From the NCBI GenBank assembly GCA_009699875.1, contig WLNI01000001.1:1302001-1366000 (forward strand): a DNA stretch of 64,000 bases. The letters run 5' to 3'. Within the stretch, counting starts at the first letter, position 1; each line of letters starts with the position of its first letter. Position numbers and translations under genes: made by a program. Shown piece by piece: positions 57,483 to 64,000 of the stretch. This DNA comes from Actinomycetota bacterium. GTDB lineage: Bacteria > Actinomycetota > Acidimicrobiia > Acidimicrobiales > RAAP-2. The notes beneath the pieces were generated by a model. The model did no database searches. It worked only from the letters and a program-made list of their open reading frames with translations, and was not told the DNA's origin.

Positions 57483-59027
57483 ATGGCACTTCGCTCTACC
57501 TATAGCGCACCTCGTCGTGCTCACTACCTGCAACCTGGTGGGCCATGGGACGTTCCCATACTTGATGAACTTTTTCGGCTCTCGCCTGTCACGGCCGGAC
57601 CCGCTGTCGTTGATGGAAGCCGTCGCATTGATGCACGAGAGCTTGAAGATGCAGTTGCAGGACTGGCGGGAAGTATAAAAAAACTCGGTATTCGACGTGG
57701 TGACGTTGTGTCATGGCAGTTGCCTAACTGGTTCGAGGCGATTGTGCTCTATCGGGCGTGTTGGCGACTCGGTGCAACAGCGGCGCCATTTCATCACCAG
57801 ATGGGAGGAAAAGAAGTCACGGCAATGATTGAGAGTGTCCAGCCGAAAGTTCTTCTCTCGACTGCGTCGATGCCACTGAGTGAGATCGGAAATGTTCTCA
57901 AGGTCCGAGGCGAGGGTTCAGTATTTGAAGAACTTATGCACGGCCGAGCAGTCACGACGAGCCCGTCCAAGGGAACAGACGTCGCTGCAGTGATCTTTAC
58001 TTCTGGTTCAACGGGTCGACCCAAAGCCGTCATGCACTCACAGCGAGGATTGGCCTACAAAGCTCGCTCGATGTCACATGTTCATGGACTTGGCCAAGGC
58101 GACGCAGTGTTGATGCCGGCTCCACTTGCCCATATTTCTGGCCTTCTCAATGCGGTCTTGGTTCCCGGGGCGGCGGGGATGAAGGTCGTTTTGATGGAGC
58201 GATGGAGTGTTGATGAGGGAATTGAGCTCATGGCGAGCGAAGCGGTCACCTACATGATTGGTCCGCCATTGATGTTCGACGCGATTATGGACGCACCATC
58301 GTTCTCAAGAGAAAAAGTCGCAGCAATGCGAGTGATCTCAAGCGGGATGATGGGAGTACGCCCCACGTTTATCGAGCGTGCTCATCGAGAGATGGGTGCA
58401 GTCGTGAAACGGAGCTATGGCTCAACAGAAGCTCCGACTGTCTCAACGTGTCGAAATGATGATCCTCAGGAACGCTGCGAAGAAACTGATGGTCGAGCCC
58501 AGGGAGCCACCGAAATCAAAGTGGTCGATCCCTCTTCGCATCGCCTGCGAAAGCCCGGCGTTGAAGGCGAGGTGTGGATTCGAGGACCAGAACTGTTTAC
58601 TGGCTACATTGATGAGCAAGAAACTCGAGATGCCATTCATCGTGGATGGTTTCGAAGTGGTGACCTTGGAGTGCTGCGCGATGGATGGCTTGTCATTACT
58701 GGTCGAATCAAAGACCTGATTATTCGCGGTGGTGAAAATATTTCTGCAACCGAAGTTGAACAAGCCCTTGAACAACACCCTGACGTTACTCATGCAGTCG
58801 TAGTGGGCCGAGACCACGAGCGACTTGGCGAGCAAGTCGTGGCCTTTGTTGTGACGACAGAGCCGTTTGAACTGTCGACCTGTCAGGCGTGGTTCGCGGA
58901 GATCGGCGTGGCTCGATTCAAAACGCCAGAATTTATTGTGCTCCTCCAAGAGATTCCCCTCCTCCCAGCAGGCAAACCAGACCGCAGTGCCTTAAAGGCT
59001 CTGGCCGCCACGCTCCCGGCTTCGTGA
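57483..59027 (+). CDS. Acyl-CoA synthetase (FadD-like)
   Basis: A 514-residue adenylate-forming ligase. It has IFTSGSTGRPKAVMHSQRGL (171-190), PAPLAHISGLLNAV, RSYGSTEAPTVS as A5, SGDLGVLRDGWLVITGRIKD with GGENISATEVEQ, and the final Lys in LLPAGKPDRSAL. The closest family resemblance is to cyclohexanecarboxylate/medium-chain ligases such as AliA. There is no ribosome site before ATG 57483; a TAGGGT -10-like box lies near 57466. The ACAD at 59084 follows after 56 bases. Confidence 0.9.
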   Translation: MALRSTYSAPRRAHYLQPGGPWDVPILDELFRLSPVTAGPAVVDGSRRIDARELEDAVAGLAGSIKKLGIRRGDVVSWQLPNWFEAIVLYRACWRLGATAAPFHHQMGGKEVTAMIESVQPKVLLSTASMPLSEIGNVLKVRGEGSVFEELMHGRAVTTSPSKGTDVAAVIFTSGSTGRPKAVMHSQRGLAYKARSMSHVHGLGQGDAVLMPAPLAHISGLLNAVLVPGAAGMKVVLMERWSVDEGIELMASEAVTYMIGPPLMFDAIMDAPSFSREKVAAMRVISSGMMGVRPTFIERAHREMGAVVKRSYGSTEAPTVSTCRNDDPQERCEETDGRAQGATEIKVVDPSSHRLRKPGVEGEVWIRGPELFTGYIDEQETRDAIHRGWFRSGDLGVLRDGWLVITGRIKDLIIRGGENISATEVEQALEQHPDVTHAVVVGRDHERLGEQVVAFVVTTEPFELSTCQAWFAEIGVARFKTPEFIVLLQEIPLLPAGKPDRSALKALAATLPAS

Positions 59028-59083
59028 CGAACGCACTGGTTGATTGTTCAGGGACGTTGAGGAGCGAGTAAAACAGAGATCGT

Positions 59084-60244
59084 ATGGACCTCTCTCTCAC
59101 CCCCGACGACCAGGCGTTCCAAGAAGAGATCCGCCTCTGGCTCACGGCACATGTGGGGGAGATACCTTCATTTCGAACGATTGATGAAGAGTTTGCATGG
59201 GGGAGAACATGGCAGGCAACGTTGGCGGCAGATCGTTGGGTGGGGATTCACTGGCCGAGTGAATACGGTGGCCGAAGTGCAACGCCCATTCAGGTTGCTC
59301 TCTTCAACATGGAGTACGCGCGATCGAAAGCTCCCCAGCCTGTCAACAGAAACGGGATTAACCACGTTGGCCCAACTCTGCTGGCTCATGGAACCGAAGC
59401 ACAGAAGCAACGATGGCTACCGAGGATTTTGGATGCGCAAGAGATATGGTGCCAATTGTTTTCAGAACCTGGCTCCGGATCTGACTTGGCGTCACTGAGT
59501 ACTCGAGCGATTGCAAGCGATGACGGTTGGGTCTTGCAGGGTCAAAAAGTCTGGACCAGTTATGCCCAATTCGCTCGTTGGGGAATTGCGATCGTTCGAA
59601 CTGATCCAGACGCTCCAAAACACAAAGGCCTCTCCTACATGGTGGTCGATATGGAGTCACCAGGTATTGACATCAGACCACTCGTGACGATTACTGGTGA
59701 GTCTGAATTTAATGAGGTCTACTTTGACGAAGTCTTTGTGCCGAATAACTGTTTGGTTGGAGGGCTCAATCAAGGGTGGGCGGTCGCCAACACCACACTG
59801 GCCCATGAGCGAGGAACAACGTTTCCCTTCAAAGAACAAGTCGTCCACGAGGTGTATCTCGAGGAGCTCTATTCATTGGCCGAGCAACTCGGCACTATCG
59901 ATGACCCTGATGTTGCCGACGCCTTGGCCGATGCTGCGGTCAAACTTCGAGTTCTGCGACTCCATAACTGGAGGACGTTGACTCGCTTAGCTCAAGGGAT
60001 TGAGCCAGGCCCTGAGTCAAGCGTCGTGAAACTGACATGGGCCGACATGACCCAGACCTTGTCGAATGCGGCACTGCTTGTTGTCGCAGAGTCGTCGCCA
60101 CTTTGGGAAGGGGCATGGAATAACCCGATGGATGGGAAATGGCAGCATCAGTGGCTCTGGTCAAAAGCCGCCACCATTGCCGGGGGCACGTCAGAGATTC
60201 AAAAGACAATTATTGGAGATCGCATTCTCGGTTTACCGAGGTAG
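59084..60244 (+). CDS. Acyl-CoA dehydrogenase, paralogue of the 10137 gene
   Basis: A 386-residue ACAD. IWCQLFSEPGSGSDLASLST, LQGQKVWTSYAQFARWG, VANTTLAHERGTTFPF and IAGGTSEIQKTIIGDRILGLPR are seen, split by position. It shares long blocks with the ACAD at 10137 (for instance KVWTSYAQFA and SEFNEVYFDEVFVP against AEFNEVFLNDVFVP), so the two arose by duplication. It follows a ligase, and the pair may desaturate the ligase product. It converges on the nitroreductase with an 8-base gap. Confidence 0.9.
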   Translation: MDLSLTPDDQAFQEEIRLWLTAHVGEIPSFRTIDEEFAWGRTWQATLAADRWVGIHWPSEYGGRSATPIQVALFNMEYARSKAPQPVNRNGINHVGPTLLAHGTEAQKQRWLPRILDAQEIWCQLFSEPGSGSDLASLSTRAIASDDGWVLQGQKVWTSYAQFARWGIAIVRTDPDAPKHKGLSYMVVDMESPGIDIRPLVTITGESEFNEVYFDEVFVPNNCLVGGLNQGWAVANTTLAHERGTTFPFKEQVVHEVYLEELYSLAEQLGTIDDPDVADALADAAVKLRVLRLHNWRTLTRLAQGIEPGPESSVVKLTWADMTQTLSNAALLVVAESSPLWEGAWNNPMDGKWQHQWLWSKAATIAGGTSEIQKTIIGDRILGLPR

Positions 60245-60252
60245 TTCCTCGC

Positions 60253-60864
60253 CTACCAAGGATTGTTATAGCGATCACGGTGGGCCCGCTCGGAGAGAGG
60301 AAGTCGCTTCGGAGGACCAAGTGGTCGTTTGGGCCATCCAATAGGAATCACTGCCATTGGCCGGACTGAATCTGGAAGATCCAAAATAGTCGAGAGCTCT
60401 TGAGCGAACATTGTCGCCAAGGTTGTCATGGTTGAACCGAGACCCAGTGCCGATGCGGCGAGCAAGAGATTTTGTGCAGCCGGAAAGACCGACGACGGCA
60501 ACGTCATGTCGAGGCCGATCGTGGCGTCACCACAGAGGACGATCGTGACAGGTGCTTCTTGCGTTCCAAATTCAGCACCCTGGTCGACGTCTTTCATCAT
60601 CTCGGGAGAGAGCCGTGAGGCAGAGTGTTCTCTCCCTCCGCTGTTCCATGCACGACGGGTGAGATCTCCGACTCGTGCTCGCTGTGCGTCGTCTCGGACA
60701 ACAAGAAAGACCCACGGTTGAAGATTTTCAGCACTCGGCGCATGAGTCGCTGCCGTCAGGATCTGCTCGATGAGAGAGTCATCAACCTCTCGTTGGTCAA
60801 ATGATCGACAGGCTCGCTGGTTGAGAACGACGTCAAAGAACTCTCGAGGTTGCTCTGTTGTCAT
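60253..60864 (-). CDS. Nitroreductase-family flavoprotein
   Basis: A 203-residue NADH-oxidase/nitroreductase-fold protein from ATG 60864 (GGAAGAGA upstream). It has NQRACRSFDQREVDDSLIEQILTAATHAPSAENLQPW, read in pieces as the FMN-binding Arg-Ser region and the SAENLQPW loop, and VFPAAQNLLLAASALGLGSTM, which is the dimer helix. FMN is the expected cofactor. It may reduce an enone or nitro compound or act in flavin or F420 metabolism. It diverges from the crotonase at 60999. Confidence 0.88.
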   Translation of the reverse strand: MTTEQPREFFDVVLNQRACRSFDQREVDDSLIEQILTAATHAPSAENLQPWVFLVVRDDAQRARVGDLTRRAWNSGGREHSASRLSPEMMKDVDQGAEFGTQEAPVTIVLCGDATIGLDMTLPSSVFPAAQNLLLAASALGLGSTMTTLATMFAQELSTILDLPDSVRPMAVIPIGWPKRPLGPPKRLPLSERAHRDRYNNPW

Positions 60865-60986
60865 GTCTCTTCCTTCGCTGGCGCTTTGTGCGGACTGCGT
60901 GAGCAACTTAGTGCCTCAGAAAGGGTCGCCGCCGATGACCCGGAAGGGGTCAGCCCAGAAATATGCACTCTGGCTCGAACTTGGCC

Positions 60987-60998
60987 TACGTTGTGAGC
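60987..60998 (+). promoter_or_regulatory. -10 box with leaderless geometry for crotonase
   Basis: TACGTT at 60987-60992 is followed by GTGAGC and then ATG 60999. The 6-base distance predicts a transcript starting at or beside the ATG. No ribosome site is visible for any candidate start here. Confidence 0.4.
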
Positions 60999-61796
60999 AT
61001 GATTCGTTACTCAGTGGATGACCAAAACGTGGCCCGACTGGTGCTTGATCGGCCTGAGGCAAAGAATGCCTTAAGTATTGAGATGAGAGATGAAATTGTT
61101 GCTCGCATCCGAGAGGTTCGTGCAGACACGAATGTTCGAGCACTCCTGATCACCGGAGTTGGCGACGCCTTCTGTGCGGGAATGGATCTGCGTGCGTCAA
61201 CAGTCTCAAAAGCTGGTGCAGATGGTTTTGATCCTCGTGCCACCAGTGAAGCATTGCGAGTAGGCGTCCAGGCATTTATTAGGGAACTCTGGGAACTCGA
61301 CAAGCCAACGGTTGCAGCAGTGAATGGAACGGCTGTCGGCCCTGGGGCGCACTTGGCGTTGGCCTGTGATTTTGTGCTGGTCACTGAGCAATCAAAATTT
61401 GTGTGGTCGTTTGCAAAGTGGGGCCTCGTCGTCGATGCAGGTGGGGCGTATCTCCTCCCTCGACTGGTCGGACTCCCGAAAGCCAAAGCAATGGTGATGT
61501 TGGGAGAAGGCGTCAAAGGCAACGAGGCTGTTGATCTTGGCTTGGCCTACAAATATGTCGCATCCCAACAAGAGCTTGCGGATGCGTCGAGTGAACTTGC
61601 GACCAAGCTGGCATCGGGGCCCACTCGCTCACTCGGGTTATCTAAGCAGTTACTGAATGCGACGTTCGAATCAGATTTAGCATCGTCACTTGAGCGTGAA
61701 GGTCAATCCCAAGCGATGGCAACGATCTCACCCGAGATGGCCGAGGGCATGGCGGCGTTCGCGGAAAAGAGAACGCCAAACTTTCGAAATCCCTAA
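60999..61796 (+). CDS. Enoyl-CoA hydratase/isomerase (crotonase), PaaG-like
   Basis: A 265-residue crotonase. Oxyanion loops are AFCAGMDLRAS and GTAVGPGAHLALACDFVLV. The segment FVWSFAKWGLVVDAGGAYLLPRLVG resembles PaaG-type isomerases, where an Asp (VDAGG) replaces one of the two crotonase Glu residues, pointing to double-bond isomerisation. ATG 60999 is chosen over GTG 60993 and ATG 60963 because of the upstream TACGTT box and the conserved MIRYSV opening. It converges on the Ltp gene with a 6-base gap. Confidence 0.88.
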   Translation: MIRYSVDDQNVARLVLDRPEAKNALSIEMRDEIVARIREVRADTNVRALLITGVGDAFCAGMDLRASTVSKAGADGFDPRATSEALRVGVQAFIRELWELDKPTVAAVNGTAVGPGAHLALACDFVLVTEQSKFVWSFAKWGLVVDAGGAYLLPRLVGLPKAKAMVMLGEGVKGNEAVDLGLAYKYVASQQELADASSELATKLASGPTRSLGLSKQLLNATFESDLASSLEREGQSQAMATISPEMAEGMAAFAEKRTPNFRNP

Positions 61797-61802
61797 CGGC
61801 GA

Positions 61803-63011
61803 TTATTCGTTGGTGGTAACCAACATCGCACCACAGGTGTTTCCTCCACCAGCCGCCACTGCAGCGATGGAAGGAATCTTGGCGACTTGACGCTCGCCAC
61901 CTTGGCCTCGAAGTTGGACGCAGGCCTCATGGAGGAATCCATAGCCGTGGAGGCGGCCCGCAGAAAGTTGTCCACCATGTGTGTTGAGGGGCAGAACGCC
62001 ATCACGAGCAATCCGTTCGCCTCCTTCGACGAAGGCACCACTTTCTCCAACGGGACAGAGTCCCATCGCTTCCATCCAGAGCAGTGTGAGGATGCTGAAG
62101 CCGTCGTAAAGTTCAGCAAGATCGACGTCAGCGGGTGTCAGTGAAGTCCGAGACCACATCTGCTCAGCGGCGTCAGCTCCTACGATGCGAGTGAGGTCAT
62201 CGAGTTGATCCCAACTTGGCCGATCCCGCATCGCTGTCCCTATTGCCTCAAAGTAGACAGGCGTCTGCTTCATATCTTTGGCTTGCTCACGGCGAGAAAT
62301 AATGAAGGCAGTTGCACCGTCGCAGGGGACATCACAGTCAAAGAGCCGAAGCGGCGTCGTGATCATTCGAGCGTCCATGTAGTCATCCAGACTCATGGGG
62401 TCTCGATAGATGGCGTTGGGGTTGAGTGCCGCGTTCTTTCGGGCATTGATCGCAATTTGTGCGAGTTGTTCAGTGGTGGTCCCGTAGCGATGCATGTGTG
62501 CTTGTGCATAGAGCGCAATCCAACACGACGCAGACGCAGCATTGAAGGGCAAGGTCCACTGTTGTGCTCCCGAGGCTCGAAATGAACCGCCTCCGCCGCC
62601 CATGCCGAGGGCACCTCGTCCCCCTGTTCCTTGGGCGGAACCTTCCCACACTGATCGAAAGCAGATCACATGATTGGCGAGACCCGCTCCTACAGCGAGA
62701 ACAGCTTTCATGACAGAGCCAAGTTGTCCAGAGGTTTCAACACCACTGTCGTACCAACCAACTTTGAGTCGCAGCGCATCGATGACGTCGTAGGCACCCG
62801 CGCCAGAGAATCCTTGTGGTCCACCCATCGCACCCGGGTAGGTCGAAAGTCCATCGATGTCGTCGAGCGTGAGCCCCGCGTCATCAACTGCAGCAAGACA
62901 TGCATCCAATGTGAGTTCTAAGGGGTCACGATAGAGTCGTCGCCCGATCTCAGACTGGCCAATACCGGTGACGGCACAGCGTTTTTCAATAAAGTCATCA
63001 CTCTTTGCCAT
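61803..63011 (-). CDS. Ltp-type thiolase-fold protein without nucleophilic Cys (aldolase-like)
   Basis: A 402-residue thiolase-fold protein of the Ltp group. The place of the thiolase Cys reads GVETSGQLGS (91-99), so no nucleophile is present. The conserved loop AELYDGFSILTLLWMEAMG (Tyr302) and the end motif GGQLSAGRLHGYGF match steroid side-chain aldolases such as Ltp2, which use tyrosines instead of Cys. It lies 2 bases after a DUF35 gene, exactly the Ltp2-DUF35 pairing. A retro-aldol cleavage of a 3-hydroxyacyl-CoA is the best prediction. A Gly-rich loop at 130-142 is notable. Confidence 0.87.
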   Translation of the reverse strand: MAKSDDFIEKRCAVTGIGQSEIGRRLYRDPLELTLDACLAAVDDAGLTLDDIDGLSTYPGAMGGPQGFSGAGAYDVIDALRLKVGWYDSGVETSGQLGSVMKAVLAVGAGLANHVICFRSVWEGSAQGTGGRGALGMGGGGGSFRASGAQQWTLPFNAASASCWIALYAQAHMHRYGTTTEQLAQIAINARKNAALNPNAIYRDPMSLDDYMDARMITTPLRLFDCDVPCDGATAFIISRREQAKDMKQTPVYFEAIGTAMRDRPSWDQLDDLTRIVGADAAEQMWSRTSLTPADVDLAELYDGFSILTLLWMEAMGLCPVGESGAFVEGGERIARDGVLPLNTHGGQLSAGRLHGYGFLHEACVQLRGQGGERQVAKIPSIAAVAAGGGNTCGAMLVTTNE

Positions 63012-63013
63012 CT

Positions 63014-63448
63014 CTACTTCTCTCCTGACGGCTCAAAGAGTGGGAGCCATACGTCACCGTGGGGGTCTTCATGATGTTCGAAGACGACTGAAACCTTCAT
63101 GCCAATCGCAATGTCATCGACGTCACAGTTGATGATGTTGGTGGTGAGACGAAGTTCAGGTTGTTCGACGATCTCGACGATCGCAATGATGTAGGGAACA
63201 TCGACGCCTGGAAGCCACTCTTGGTAGTTCACTGTGTAACTCGCCACAATGGCATTGCCACTGACTGCTTCAGGGGCCAAGTTCTTTGAAAGATCTTTCG
63301 GACAGATCGGCGTTGGAGGGTGGAGGTAGTACCCACAGTCCTGACATCGAACAAAGGTCAACTGTCCGTTCTGGCCACCTTGCCAAAAATGGATATTTCG
63401 TTCGTCGAGCTCAGGCAAGATGCGAAACGGCACACTTGACTCGGTCAT
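63014..63448 (-). CDS. DUF35 OB-fold/zinc-ribbon protein, Ltp partner
   Basis: A 144-residue DUF35 protein from ATG 63448 behind GGGGGG. Zinc ribbon: CQDCGYYLHPPTPICPKDL, with three Cys and Asp or Lys in place of the fourth, so the metal site may be incomplete. The OB-fold follows with VASYTVNYQEWLPGVDVPY and IIAIVEI. It is the natural acyl-CoA-binding partner of the Ltp-type protein encoded 2 bases downstream. Confidence 0.87.
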   Translation of the reverse strand: MTESSVPFRILPELDERNIHFWQGGQNGQLTFVRCQDCGYYLHPPTPICPKDLSKNLAPEAVSGNAIVASYTVNYQEWLPGVDVPYIIAIVEIVEQPELRLTTNIINCDVDDIAIGMKVSVVFEHHEDPHGDVWLPLFEPSGEK

Positions 63449-63709
63449 AATCCCCCCTGCGATTCGTTGCTTCAAAGAGCCATCATGCCCCCTAGAGCGC
63501 CCAAAGCACAAAGCCAAGCGTCAGGAGGCGTCCTGGCTGGACCCGGCGAAAGGGTCTGGCGCGAGCGACATCGGGATTTCAAGGGCCAATGGGCCCCCGA
63601 AGGGAGATCTGGCCTTCGAATGGTCGCTTCGGAGGTGATCGTGATACTTTTCTCAAACAAGAAATTCTGCGAGTCAAAAGGGTCTCGGAGCTTGAGAAAT
63701 GAGGGCGCT
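63449..63709. other. Divergent intergenic region with several small hairpins
   Basis: No gene was found in these 261 bases. It contains CAGGA/TCCTG and GACCC/GGGTC (loop GGCGAAA) hairpins and a GGGCC/GGCCC dyad, all within about 100 bases, and a -10-like TACTTT before the amidohydrolase. It must hold the promoters of the DUF35-Ltp operon and of the amidohydrolase. Confidence 0.5.
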
Positions 63710-64000
63710 ATGGATGTAGAGGACATGATTTTAGTGAGTGTCGATGACCACGTCGTCGAACCACCCAACGTTTTTGAGGGACGCCTGCCCGCAAAGTATG
63801 TGGACTTAGCTCCAAAGTTTCTCACTCGAGAAGATGGAACAAGTGCGTGGTCCTATGAAGGGGCAATCATGCCCAATATCGCACTCAACGCAGTTGCTGG
63901 TCGCCCACCAGAAGAGTATGGAATGGAACCAACTTCGTTTGATCAACTTCGACCTGGTTGCTACGACATTGACGAGCGAGTCAAAGACATGGACGCCAAT
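63710..64000 (+). CDS. Amidohydrolase-2 family protein, N-terminal fragment (runs off window)
   Basis: The first 97 codons are visible from ATG 63710, with GAGG six bases upstream. MILVSVDDHVVEPPNVF carries the metal motif (Asp-x-His) of the amidohydrolase-2 family; PAKYVDLAPKFL and DIDERVKDMDAN follow, as in actinobacterial members. The gene at 37938 is a relative with the variant DADNH motif, while this one keeps VDDH. The catalytic barrel residues lie beyond the window edge. Confidence 0.8.
   Translation, partial: MDVEDMILVSVDDHVVEPPNVFEGRLPAKYVDLAPKFLTREDGTSAWSYEGAIMPNIALNAVAGRPPEEYGMEPTSFDQLRPGCYDIDERVKDMDAN

Noticed and set aside
1..64000. tRNA, rRNA, CRISPR arrays, insertion sequences, attachment sites
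   Set aside because: Gaps are short and none shows tRNA-like arms, repeat-spacer periodicity, transposase or integrase genes.

Overview
The window reads as a chromosome segment of a free-living actinobacterium, most likely an Acidimicrobiia-type lineage. I infer this from moderate G+C by eye, heavy use of CGA arginine codons, GTG starts, very short intergenic gaps, F420-type LLM oxidoreductases, an NDMA-type alcohol dehydrogenase, [3Fe-4S] ferredoxins, DUF35/SCP2-thiolase pairs and a gene repertoire dominated by acyl-CoA chemistry. No tRNA, rRNA, CRISPR, integrase or transposase was seen. No stretch over 300 bases lacks a gene; the longest gap (14290-14568, 279 bases) holds a strong candidate structured RNA.

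Layout. 1-2953: edge of an acyl-CoA dehydrogenase (ACAD), then a thiolase/DUF35/SCP2-thiolase operon. 2942-5097: a DHA2-type exporter translationally coupled to a protein with a ubiquitin-like domain, an Fn3-like domain and a LASTG/transmembrane tail. 5147-8089: SDR plus two MaoC hydratase subunits, divergent from an alcohol dehydrogenase that seems to start at ATT. 8100-18795: CaiB transferases, enoyl-CoA hydratase, ACADs, acyl-CoA synthetase, aldehyde dehydrogenase and ferredoxin, with the candidate RNA at 14366-14507. 18990-29987: a divergent block around one TetR gene, with a phosphotransferase/ACAD pair that looks like a split ACAD10/11 system for hydroxyacyl-CoAs. 29995-37694: VOC proteins, an HMG-CoA-synthase-like/DUF35 fusion with a thiolase, SDR, ACAD and a fused two-half CoA transferase. 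37938-42798: an amidohydrolase facing a P450 operon with two M24 proteins, one of which has lost all its metal ligands. 42961-51133: SDR, thioesterases, hydrolase, ferredoxin, two ligases, hydratases. 51140-64000: second P450, SDRs, a heteromeric ACAD pair, LLM enzyme, ligase, nitroreductase, an aldolase-like Ltp/DUF35 pair and the start of a second amidohydrolase.

How the genes fit together. There are four ligases, nine ACADs (one partial), four crotonases, one MaoC pair, six SDRs, six thiolase-fold proteins, two CaiB transferases, one two-half CoA transferase, three thioesterases and two P450s with ferredoxins. That is enough to activate, hydroxylate, shorten and cleave polycyclic or branched (sterol or terpenoid-like) acids. 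Substrates are not readable from sequence; the steroid analogy is inference. Most operons are short and face each other with almost no spacers, and several promoters place a TANNNT -10 box 6-8 bases before the start codon, which suggests leaderless mRNAs.
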